Part shown: piece by piece, positions 13,175 to 22,951 of the stretch | How the letters are laid out: every line of letters starts with the position of its first letter | Numbering within the stretch: position 1 is the first letter of the stretch | NCBI GenBank assembly: GCA_035578135.1 | Contig: JAQJVK010000024.1 | Coordinates: 1,860,001 to 1,924,000, forward strand | Length of the DNA stretch: 64,000 nucleotides | Reading direction: 5' to 3' | From: Flexamia atlantica | Lineage: Eukaryota; Arthropoda; Insecta; Hemiptera; Cicadellidae | Position numbers and translations under genes: made by a program | Notes under the pieces: generated by a model | What the model was told of the DNA's origin: nothing | Seen by the model: only the letters and a program-made list of their open reading frames with translations | The model's database searches: none

Positions 13175-13499
13175 TACTGAATATTTGATCTCTTTTATCA
13201 TTTAGTGACTAAGCTATAATCCCAGGCATTATTACGGAGTCGAATTGCCTGCCGTGTATCCCATACCCTAGCCTCCCGCGCCGTGGAAGGAGAAGGCGCT
13301 GGAAATACGGGCAGTTTTAAGGGGCAAAACATCTTTACTAATTATTTGAATGTACACTGAGTGGATTTTAAATGTACAATATTACATCCCTATAGGAGTA
13401 ATAATGTTTGGCTCGTTAGAAAATCTCTTAAGAAATAAATATAAAATCCGCTTGTACACAGTGAATTTAAAATGCTTAAGAGCTTTATTTATCCATGTT

Positions 13500-14010
13500 T
13501 ATCAAGATAAGACATCAAATAAGGAAGCCGTATATATTTTGTATTGCCCAATTGGTCAAAATTGGGAAGAAAGCTTGCAGGTTTGCTTTCATAAATCTAA
13601 GAATGGGGGCTAGGCCATTTGCATGTAGATCTCAACTTTTTTTGGTCGAGGTGGTAGCTTAGAGGCCCTGGATGACAAACGTCGCTGGTTCGATCCCTGT
13701 GGCGCGGCCAGTCCTGTTCCATCATGAGCGGTCACCTCTGGCTGGCCTATGTGAATGTTACCGCTACGGAACCTCGCTGTCTTTAAATCGCCGCAAAGGC
13801 TCATTGGCCCAAGGCGACGGGAGGTTAGGGATATTAAAATTTGTTTAAGAATATATACAGTAACTCGAGAAGACCTACCAAGTTTTATCAAGATAAGTTA
13901 TCAAATAAGGGATACATCGATTTTCTATAGCCCTTAAGGTTCAAATTGGAAAGAAATCGTGCAGGTTTGCTGAAATAAATCTAAGAAAGGGGGCTAGGCC
14001 ATTTTCCAGT
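13500..14010 (+). repeat. Direct duplication of a 140-bp block around a SINE
   Basis: The block 13500-13635 (TTTATCAAGATAAG...ATCAAATAAGG...CAGGTTTGCT...AATCTAAGAA..GGGGGCTAGGCCATTT) is repeated with divergence at about 13880-14010. The copies are in the same orientation, and the tRNA-derived SINE lies between them. Together with 2935 and 37760 this shows the block belongs to a dispersed repeat. Confidence 0.7.
13643..13860 (+). mobile_element. tRNA-derived SINE
   Basis: An internal RNA polymerase III promoter is visible: an A-box-like TGGTAGCTTAGAGG at about 13652-13665 and a canonical B box GGTTCGATCCC at 13686-13696. The spacing is right for a tRNA-derived head. The following body, about 150 bp, is GC-richer than its surroundings and includes CTTTAAATCGCCGCAAAGGC and GGCGACGGGAGGTTAGGG before an A/T-rich tail. 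It is not a functional tRNA, because I see no complete cloverleaf. The exact 3' boundary is uncertain. Confidence 0.75.
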
Positions 14011-14280
14011 AGATTTCAACTATACTTTCATTAAAACATGTTGAGAAATAAGCGAGATAGTATAAAATGTTATTAAATTCCTTAAAGGATAACTTTGGGA
14101 CACCGTCATGTAGTGATGATAACAAAATTTGAAATAATTTTTTCAATTTATATTCAATGGTGCAAACTAAAATGGGTTTTTGGTATCAGGGTGCTCCAAA
14201 ATGAAAGTTACCATGGTCTTGAATTTGGTCTTAAAAAAAACATAGTAACATATTTTCCCTGAAGATAAAATTCTATAAAA

Positions 14281-15204
14281 TAATGATATAATTTTTGTAT
14301 TACAGTTATTTTAAGCTTAGGATACATGGAAAATGTCAAAGTTAATGTAAATAAATGGATTTAGAGTGACGTAAATGAAGACAAACGACCGAAGAGAAAC
14401 GTTCACTGAAAGTGATTTGATACAAGATATCATAAATCTATGAACAAACCATTGTAAAGATGTTTAGTAATGTGTTGTTTTAATTTTGTAAACAGGATAT
14501 TTAATGTGTGCCAATCTTTTTTAAAGAAATATTGCAATATAATAAACTGATTTAGCAGTTTATATCATTCTCTGTGATTTCAGTGTTCAGAACCACAATT
14601 TTATTAATAATCGGAAGGGAATTTATGGATGGGATACTTAATTCTAAGCGAATAACAAACAAGGTTAATAGGACTGAATCCGCAAAGATTAAGTCTCTGA
14701 ATTGAGTTATGGCTGGGGGTTGTAAAAGGAGCTTTTATGTTATTTCCAAAATTAATTTCGCTCTTCAATCTCTTTAATTTAACAACTATTTAAAATTTAG
14801 GTTTACAAGTGAGTAGCCATCTAAAATTGATCAATGTTCGTCAGGAGAGCCACAAAACAGTGTATACTACTAAAACTATTTCGTTATCAATACAATACTC
14901 AACAAAACCATTTTATTTAAACAATTCATTTCTGCTTCCACTTAGAGAACAAATAAATGTGCGCTCCTACGTTGTTGATAAAATATTTATTCCCGTCCAT
15001 CACCGTGTATGAATAAACATTCAGGCTCCCCATCAGCAAACATCAGACTAAAGTGACATTTTAAATGTTTCTACGTCTCTTATTCAAATTAATTTGGTTA
15101 CTGTGTGAAATTTTAAGCAGCATAGTTTTAAGATTTTTTAAAATTATTATATGCGTGACCATATCTCAATTCTAACTTATATCTAATTTGATATAATTGT
15201 AAAA
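14281..15204. other. No gene recognised
   Basis: AT-rich sequence without recognisable motifs. The frame at 14809-15012 has no family resemblance and no supporting context. Confidence 0.45.
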
Positions 15205-15205
15205 G

Positions 15206-15675
15206 TGGATCTTTTCCGTTATACGTATACCGCCATTCCAAATTTACCTATCAAGCTTGATTCTTGACCGAGAACCATAAACTAGGTCAAATAATTGTTA
15301 TTAATCGTTTTAAAGAGGAAATTCCTTGTAAGAATATTTTACCTGCGGTTTCGTTATTATATCTCCCGTATCTCTGTCTAGACGCGAGAAGACGCGTCTA
15401 GACGCGTATGGCCGTCTAGTGGTCCCACTTCTAGTTGGTTAGGTTAGGTTAGGTTACGTTACGTTACGTTACTACGTTACGTTAGGTTAATTTGACCTAA
15501 CCTAGGTTTTGTTAGGCTAGTTAGGTTTTTAGGTTTTTTCGGTTAATTTTAGGGGGCTAGGTAGCCTTACCTAACTTAACCTAACCTAACCTAACTTAAT
15601 CTTACCAAAATTACCAAAATCAAGCTTGAAATACAAACCCGAAACAGAGGTATACGTATAACGGAAAAGATCTGC
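15206..15675. mobile_element. Palindrome-ended element containing TTAGG-like arrays
   Basis: The left TGGATCTTTTCCGTTATACG..TATACC (15206-15231) is the inverse of 15649-15675 (GGTATACGTATAACGGAAAA..GATC). Further inside, CAAGCTTGATT on the left pairs with AAATCAAGCTTG on the right. The interior has GGTTAGG runs from about 15435, drifting into GTTAC/ACGTTACG variants, and the opposite-strand CCTAACCTAACC at about 15570-15598. These two arrays can also pair. A TCTAGACGCG-rich patch lies at about 15375-15415. Confidence 0.7.
15435..15598. repeat. Interstitial TTAGG/CCTAA arrays in inverted orientation
   Basis: (TTAGG)n is the usual insect telomere repeat. Here about four units occur on the plus strand near 15435-15456, followed by TTACG variants. 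CCTAA units occur near 15570-15598. The short, degenerate and mirror-image arrangement indicates an interstitial palindromic array within a mobile element rather than a chromosome end. Confidence 0.6.
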
Positions 15676-16259
15676 AAAAGTAGTTTTAACCGTAGCCATA
15701 TTAATCATGGTACCAAACAATTGATACATTTCATGTCAAATGATATGCCTTCGTCCTTGAGACTGTTGGTTTAATAAATGTACTTACGGACATCATTTAG
15801 GCAGGATCATTTCTTTTGACACGGACTGCATGATTGTTATCAATACATTCTTCAAGAAATGAACGCTCTCTAATCAGTATTTAAGTTATTTGACAAAGAG
15901 CCTAGGAAGATAAGATTATTGATTAAATAATTACGTAGAGCCATTATGTATCATAAAAATCCATCAAAGTTCGGAGCCAACATTTTGACAATTTTGAATA
16001 CAAAATTACGTAGTTAAAAGGATTTGTATTGATTTTATAATATGATAAAATACCGTAGCCTATGCAATATGCATATTTTTAAATCCTGTTAAGAAATACG
16101 ACACTACTTAATTTTAATGAAGAACCCCTTGATTAGTAATAAAGTTTGAACTTTACATTTTGATGGACGTCAAACGGAGATAATTTAAGCCAAAGTTCAG
16201 GGAAATTTTACTTTATATATCTATTTATATTAAACTTTGCATTCAATTTCCTCTTATAG

Positions 16260-16446
16260 CGTAGGCACCCAATAAGAGATTTTTCGAAATTCCTATAGAG
16301 TTTCCTCCATCCCAGAAAAAGTCAACGTTTTGATCTTAGAGGTTACTTAGTTTTGATTTTTTTTATATTAGTTTGCTATTTTATGTAAACTGTTTCTTGT
16401 TGTTATATAATATATGTACCCAGCGAAGCGGTATACCGTCAGCTAG
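16260..16446 (+). mobile_element. Helitron 3' terminus (fragment)
   Basis: The stretch GTACCCAGCGAAGCGGTATACC followed by GTCAGCTAG and then T has the form of a Helitron end: a short GC-rich hairpin a few bases before a CTRR terminus that abuts T. The terminus falls at 16446. The upstream boundary is arbitrary, since no matching TC-type 5' end or Rep/helicase coding sequence was found near it. Confidence 0.5.
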
Positions 16447-16680
16447 TTCATCACAACAAATATAAATATACTACAAATATGGTTTATTTCACCTTAGGTT
16501 TAATGGAATGGTTACAGCGGCGAATACAGGCAGAGTTTATGGGGTGTAAACAGGCTGTATAGTTCGGCTGTATCGTGTTGCCCAGTCAGATATATGCTAA
16601 GGCATGCAATATGCTGATCAGATATAGATTCTATGTCAGGTTCAGGGTTTGATTACGTCTTTATAGGGGTTAACGGTATA

Positions 16681-17350
16681 CAGGGTGAGTTTTAATTGTC
16701 CCCCCCCCTTACTTTTTTTATATTTCTAAAAATAACTATCCCAGACTCCGCCCAAACATTATTGGGTAGTAAGTTCCTCGTTTTGAGGGGGTACTCATTT
16801 TCGGCCGCCATCTTGGATCCGCCATATTGGATCCAAAATAATTTTTTCAAATGTAAAAGTGGTGTTGTGACCCATCATTTCAAGCTAGATTTTTTCACTG
16901 ATTACAATGCCGCAATCCGTTTTTTAATATCTCGATTCGTTCTCAAGATATGAGTACTTTTAATTTATTTATTTTCAACGAATTTTAACATTACAAATTG
17001 ATAAAATAGGCCCATAACCACAAAATAATGCTAGATAGTGACGAATAACCACCACCAGTCATTGTTGAGCGATTTACATTTAACTTTCACCAATGTAAAT
17101 TTTTTGGCCGCCATCTTGGATCCGCCATTTTGAAATAAGGTAAGTTATTTCAAATATGAAGTTGGGGTTGTGACCCATCATTTCAAACTAGTTTTTTGCT
17201 CCAAATTCAATGCCGCAACCCGTTTTTAGCTATAAAAATTAGTTTTTGAAAAATTAATACTTTTTGAGATTTTTATTAGAAATTTGTCAATATCTTGAAA
17301 ACTAAACATGATAATTAAAAACGGGTTGCGGCATTGAACGGGTTGCGGCA
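16681..17350 (+). repeat. Degenerate relative of the 11.7-kb foldback element
   Basis: It begins CAGGGTGAGTTTTAATTGTC and twice contains GGCCGCCATCTTGGATCCGC (about 16803 and 17104), a sequence also present near 12130 in the 11.7-kb element. GTTGTGACCCATCATTTCAA is repeated at about 16862 and 17166, so the segment is partly a tandem duplication. The end shows repeated GGGTTGCGGCAT. No coding sequence is credible. Confidence 0.6.
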
Positions 17351-20300
17351 TATTTTAAAATATGAAGGTACATTTATTACTTCATTCTGCATGTATTATT
17401 TTTGCAGTCAGTTTAATTAGTTAACGCAGCCAGAAGCACAGAATAACTGAATAAGGTAATGGGTTTAAAAGATCGTTGATGGGTGCCTTGGCAGCGAACC
17501 AAGCTCAATTAAAGTAACAACTCCAATCCAACAGTTTCCTTAACAGACTTCAGCCCCATTCGTCCGTGGAGGAGTAGCTGATTAAATCTGATTTACGGTC
17601 AATCTCAGTAAATGTCAGTATTAAGGCCGTTTAAGCTATTTTTGGGGAAATTTCCAATACTCGTAAAATATAAAGAATATTATTGGTAAAAAAATAACAA
17701 AGTGACAATTAGTTACGTATCCAATAATGATAACTGATGGTGAGTAGTTTTACGTAGAGATTTCACTGATCGATAATTATTACTCTAATAAGTTTTTCTG
17801 TCAATCAGTCTTATGATGAATAATTTAGTGATAATAATTTTAAAAGAATACTTTTTTTATTTCAATATTATAACAGGTTTGTTCACAATGTAAAATCTTT
17901 TTTATTAATACTAATTGATTTTGAAATACTCTTTAAAAGACGTGAAATATACGCCAGATAGGAAGAATTGGGTTATGCTGTCAGTGTACTATTTTCTAAG
18001 TTTTAATATGTATTTCCACATACTTAAATGCAATCTACCCATTTAAGATTCCATGCAGTATAACAAATACATACATTACTATTAGTAGTAAATTTTAAAA
18101 GGTGAGGTCCACAAAATAAACGGTAAAGTACGTTGTAGTTGTTAATACATTTCAAAGTTTATTTCTAAGTTCATTATAGTCCTCGTAAGCAGTTATTATC
18201 AACTCAAATGGAACATTTGAAACAGACACATTCAGGTAGTAAACAAATCTATATTTAATTAAAATCGCAATCCAAATTTAATTTGCCAAGTGAATACAAG
18301 CGTCGCGGCGTCGGACGAGGGTGACGAACATTTAATTTTCTGTTTAAGGTAAAATAACATTTTCGCTGTGATCCGTGCGTGCTTTTCAGACTTTTATTTT
18401 GCCAAAATGTTGTGAATATTTACCTAAATATAATTGAAATCATGAATGTGTTTCCATACAAAATGACCCATCGTTTAAACACTGCTTGCTTAAAGATTCT
18501 CACACAGAGTTATTGTTGAAAAGTTGTTATAAAAGCGACAGCAAAGTTGACAATGCAAATCTAAAAGATTGCAGGAAGGTTTCCCGAGCAAACACACCGA
18601 GGTAGGGGCGAAACCAATAGACTACATAAACCTTGCAACCACGGTCGATCAAACACAGTTCTCTTCCTTAGTTAATCAAATAATATAATTTTTTTAAACG
18701 ATTGAAATATTATATTCAAAGGGACATACTGTCTTTGGTCGCATGTAATGTTTCCAAACTGAATAGCCCTGTAAAACAGTTAGTTCCAAATGTTATTCAC
18801 GGTTTTCAACGTTTTACCTATTAAATAAAACTTTTAAATATTACTTAGTGTCAGATCTAAGTAATCCAAAAACAATTATGTATATACTGTATATCCACCA
18901 AATTTACCATTTACCGCCTGCTTTATTAAATTAACTTATTAAATCAATCTTTTAAACATTACTTAATGCCAGATCTACGCACTTCAAAAGCAGTTTAGAA
19001 CAAAACGACATTACATCTCTTTTTACAGTTATACGTTAAAATATGACCCCTTTTTAGTTTCTATCTCTTCTGGTTTCCTGGCTTTTTAGTTTTAATGTAA
19101 TAGCCGGTTGTATTTTTGAGTCACGTTTATGTATTCATTGTCACTGGTATGTATGACTTGCTGTAACTCACCACATAGTCCTAGGTTAAGTGTTATTTTA
19201 GGTTGACTATAGTTTTGGATGTATTTGTTTTTTTAGCAGCCAACAGAACTGGATAAAGTTGGTGAAGATTTTTCCAAATAATAAATGCATATTTCTTGTA
19301 TATATTTTTTTGGAAATAAACATTATTCATTATTCTTATTCTTATTCTTATTCACTTATATATATCGATTAAGTTTACCATTTACCACCTGCTTTATATA
19401 ATTTAAGATTTTATTTACTTTCTTCCTGCATATTATATAATGTCTGAAAATGATTGACTGACAGTTAAAAACTATTTATGTTTACAAAAATTGTTTTTGA
19501 ATTATTATAAAATCAAAATAAGTTATTCAAAAGGGAACGGTATAGCTTAACTGGTTTGAAATAGTATGTGTATGAAGTGTACAAGATTTAATTCAAGCTC
19601 TTAAGGAGTTTAAGAAATAAGTTAGACTATAAAACCAATCCTACAACATTAATTTTAACATTCTTCAGCAAAATTCGGTGTTTTCGTCAAGTCTAACCTA
19701 CCATCCCCCTATGTTATCAATCACGATATACCGCTCTCTCACTCTCACATTGATTCATCTCTTCCAAAAATAACTTGCCTCCCTCCCTCTCCACCCCAAC
19801 ACATTACCCACAATACCCACTACCCCCTCCCACCCAGCCATTGTCTGAATCCTAAACTTTATCTCAAGTTTATCCTTGGATTTTACGGTTCAAATATTAC
19901 GGTGGTTGAAGTAATGAGTTTGTCGATTATTAGCTCAGTTTTCAATGCTGCCATATTGATTTATTATATAAAATTGGTAATTTGTGTGTATCTTTGTGTC
20001 TGTGTGACGATGTTACAGTGTATCTATCTATCATTGGGTTTGTTTCATATGAAAGCATACTGTTTAATTGACAAGGTTTAAAATGTAAAAAAATATTTAT
20101 TTACACAGCTCATTAACATGTCAAATACTTATTCACATATGGACCTATTCACAACCCCTTCTAGCTACGCGTGGACGTCCAAAGCTTCCACGTTTACGTT
20201 AAAGGATATCGACTTTCAGGTACTGTAAATGGTATCGGTTTAGGATGATGTTTCTTCAAGTTTAACTGTTCGAATAAATAGAAATGGTTTTAAGCTAAAT

Positions 20301-20942
20301 AAGAACGAATTCCCATAGTTCATTGATTGGGTATATAACATGTAAAGATTACATGGAAATAAATAAATAAATAAATAAATAAACTTCCTCTAACTCTTGC
20401 GTAGAACGGGTTCAGCAAATAGTAACAAATTAAATCAATTAAAGTTTCTGTTTTCCTATTCACGTAAATTCATGCATTTTTAACAATCGGTTACTTTAAA
20501 TTTGTTTATGTGCTCATACATTTTTAAGTGTGAAATGTATGAATATGAAAAACAATACATGCCTCCCTTTTATAAATAAAGAATAGTAATCACGGAAAGA
20601 GTAGAACGAAATACAGACGTAAAAGATTCGTCAAATCGAACACTGTGTAAAGTCAAATTTACCACTATCAACATCAACTATTTATAAACTCCCGATAGTA
20701 AATATTCTTTCCCGTTATTGAAAACAAACACATTCAATATTTTTACTCAACTCATTACAAAATACTACACTATAATAAAACTAAAATGACTTAGATGTGA
20801 TTTACATACATTACTGTACGATGCGTTCACTTCAAATATTAACATTTTTTCAACAACCGCACTAAATAAGTGGCTTTTAATCGTAATTTTTAATACTAAG
20901 ACATTAATAGGTTTTATAAAATGGAAAATAAATCGTGAGTAA
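17351..20942. other. No gene recognised; one small local duplication
   Basis: The sequence is AT-rich with no convincing coding. A block near 18830-18880 (TTTTAAATATTACTTAGTGTC) is partly repeated at 18950-18990, and TTTACCATTTACC.CCTGCTTTAT occurs at about 18902 and 19375, so there is a local degenerate duplication. Simple repeats lie at 19332-19352 (TTCTTA) and 20358-20382 (AAAT). A GC-richer patch, 18300-18325, is CpG-containing but has no other promoter evidence. Confidence 0.45.
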
Positions 20943-21458
20943 TCTATATATTAATACGCAAGCGGTTTTCTTTTCACAGTCCAACCGCAATAACGGCTGG
21001 ACCGATTTTAACGTTTGAGGTATCAAATTAAAGGGAATTTTATGTAGATTTGTCAACAAGTCTCAGAATTTAAAAAAAGGGCGTCACTTAAGTACAGTAA
21101 AGGGCTGAAGTTTCGGAACAGTGGCGCTATTCATCGACATTTGATCAAGCTCAGTTTACTTTGTTTACAAACTGAACATATGGCCAAGCTCTGAAATAGT
21201 TTTACAGGTAAACCACAGATAGCAGCAATGAATTACAATTAATTTTTCGAAAAGAGCAGTTTTTATTTTTACAGCTGATTTGGCTTTGTTTCCAACAGTT
21301 TTCTTTTTTAAAAGATTTATTATGTAATTTAGGTTATGTTATGAAGTTTTTAAAGCTGTTAAACATTGCAGTTACCGTTTTTACAATGTAGTTTAGTGTT
21401 TTTAAAGTGGTGCATTAAGTTAAGTGTTTTAATTTGTGTTCAAGTTGGTGCATTTATA

Positions 21459-21735
21459 ATGCCACCGGTAAGAAGACGAACGTTGAGCGGTCGGAGGAGT
21501 AGGAAAGAACCGCTGGCATCGCCCTCTCGATGTATTATTTGATGCTCCTTCCAACCCCAGACCAATGAACTACTAAAAATGTTTTCATTGCGGTGGGTTG
21601 CATTTCAAGAATGAAAAGACTGGTAGAGTAGTGCGTCATTTACGCGTTTTTGCCACAAAGGAAATGTTGCCTATAAAGACAGCCGTTCCCTACAATATCT
21701 TTTTTGGCGATAATTATCAATAAGATGCAGCGGTA
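21459..21735 (+). pseudogene. Helitron replicase N-terminal fragment
   Basis: An ATG at about 21459 opens a basic N-terminus (MPPVRRRTLSGRRSRK). Further on, in other frames, come a Cys/His segment reading FHCGGLHFKNEKTG and then RHLRVFATKEMLPIKTAVPY. This order, a basic start and then a CHCG-like zinc segment, is what I expect at the front of Helitron proteins. The reading frame is broken more than once, and the sequence ends where the next palindromic element begins. The Rep (HUH) and most helicase motifs are absent. Identification rests on context with the Helitron ends. Confidence 0.5.
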
Positions 21736-21746
21736 ATCCCTAAACA

Positions 21747-22202
21747 AAGGGGGGCGGTCTACCTTGACAGAAAAATCTGCGTCACAGAGCGAAATAACAT
21801 TGTAAAGATAGGGCTAAAGCGCGCTGAAGTACGATTGCAGACGTTTCGTATCTGCACGACAAAAGCTTTATTTTTTAAGATTTAATAAAAATGAGAGTGG
21901 GTTCATGTTCCTCAGAATATTTTATAGGACTTTACAATTTTTATTTTTCTATAAAGCGTTTCTGTCGTTAGTTATGCGACTTTAAAATCTATCAAAAAAC
22001 TAACTTTTTTTGAAAGATTTACACAATTCATGTAAATAAACGAGGTTAAAATCAAAAATTCTAAAATTATAGCGGCCTACAAAAACATATCCTTTTTAAA
22101 ATGACACCAAAATATTGGAAATCATATGAAAATCCAGCTATCAATGAATAAGATACAAAACCCTGTTTTAGCGCTCGGAACTTGAGGTAGACCGCCCCCT
22201 TA
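21747..22202. mobile_element. Palindrome-ended MITE nested in the Helitron
   Basis: The left end AAGGGGGGCGGTCTACCTTG is complementary to CTTGAGGTAGACCGCCCCCT at the right end. The element is about 455 bp, AT-rich inside and non-coding. It sits exactly between the N-terminal and C-terminal replicase fragments. It either inserted at the site of the internal deletion or took part in it. No clear target duplication is visible. Confidence 0.65.
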
Positions 22203-22204
22203 TG

Positions 22205-22350
22205 GCGCCAGTGTTTGCCCTCGGTCAGTTACATGTTGCTGTAAGCAGAGCGTGATCTTTTGCCGGTGTTAAAACATACATTTCAGAAAAAAGAGGACAT
22301 GGGGAAATGAAGGTGTTCCCTAAAAAATCGTTTACGTTTACCAGAAACTC
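22205..22350 (+). pseudogene. Helitron helicase C-terminal fragment (motif VI)
   Basis: The frame reads APVFALGQLHVAVSRA, a stop (TGA), then SFAGVKTYISEKRGHGEMKV and FPKKSFTFTRN. The FxxGQLxVAxSR core is helicase motif VI of Pif1-type helicases, as found at the C-terminus of Helitron RepHel proteins. Motifs I-V and the Rep domain are missing. One in-frame stop follows the motif. It lies between the nested MITE and the Helitron 3' hairpin, which supports the assignment. Confidence 0.7.
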
Positions 22351-22552
22351 CTGCGGTAGATCAAATTAACTTTAATAGTTTCAGTAGTTAAGCCATAATT
22401 TTGTTAATGAAGTTAGCCCTTTGATTAATCTTTAAAAGTATATAAGTAGGCTTATTATTCTTCATTATTTTACCACATGATTTTTGCTCGATTTCGAGCT
22501 ACGTGTTATCTAGTTAAATATAATACTAATCAGTATAATAGCATTATGCGCT

Positions 22553-22566
22553 AACCCTTTGAGAGG
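22553..22566 (+). repeat. Target-site duplication of the R1-clade LINE (left)
   Basis: AACCCTTTGAGAGG occurs here and again at 26134-26147, directly after the poly-A of the LINE. This 14-bp duplication brackets the insertion. Bases shared with the A tail make the exact length uncertain by one or two. Confidence 0.85.
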
Positions 22567-22630
22567 ATTTTTCATGATGGGAAGTCCATAATGAAGCTCC
22601 TGCGAAGTAGGTCCATAATGGGAAGCAGCT

Positions 22631-22951
22631 GCGAAGCTCCTGGAGAAGGGCCACCTCAAAGTCTGGTATGTGAGCTGTCGGGTGCGCGAAAAGCTCGTGG
22701 CCTCCAGATGTTTTAAATGTCTGGGGTTCGGTCATGTCGCTAATCGATGCCCTGGACCCGATAGAAGCAAGCTCTGCTACAAGTGCGGCGGCCAGGACCA
22801 CAAGGCCAGCGCATGCAATGCAGCGTTGTCCTGTGTCCTGTGTACTGAAGCCGGCTTGAAGGGCGACCAGGTCAAGCATTCCGCTGGGTCAGGACGTTGC
22901 GGGCAGTACAGGCAGGCCATCCAGGAGCTTCGCCAAACACAAAAGAAATGA
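22631..22951 (+). CDS. LINE ORF1 (gag-like), C-terminal part
   Basis: The open frame ends at TGA 22949-22951 and lacks its normal N-terminus because the element is 5'-truncated. It carries three zinc knuckle-like motifs in order: CFKCLGFGHVANRC, CYKCGGQDHKASAC and a CVLC...H...C segment. Such CCHC knuckles are typical of ORF1 proteins in the R1/jockey groups, which bind the element RNA and form the ribonucleoprotein. The last codons overlap the ORF2 start as ATGA, a common ORF1/ORF2 junction in R1 elements and consistent with translation by re-initiation. There is no internal stop in the retained part. Confidence 0.75.
   Translation, partial: AKLLEKGHLKVWYVSCRVREKLVASRCFKCLGFGHVANRCPGPDRSKLCYKCGGQDHKASACNAALSCVLCTEAGLKGDQVKHSAGSGRCGQYRQAIQELRQTQKK

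Larger units (their letters stand above)
20943..22513 (+). mobile_element. Internally deleted Helitron
   Basis: The element starts after A with TCTATATATTAATACG, the form of many insect Helitron 5' ends. It ends with a hairpin GCTCGATTTCGAGC at 22486-22499 followed by ACGTGTTATCTAG and then T. Both ends fit insertion between A and T. Inside are an N-terminal fragment (from about 21459) and a C-terminal helicase fragment (22205-22336) of the replicase, with most of the protein missing and another palindromic element at the junction. Helitrons transpose by rolling-circle replication, and this copy cannot encode the enzyme. Confidence 0.75.

Noticed and set aside
13650..13712. Possible tRNA gene
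   Set aside because: A-box and B-box-like sequences are present, but there is no full cloverleaf and a GC-rich non-tRNA body follows. It fits a SINE head.
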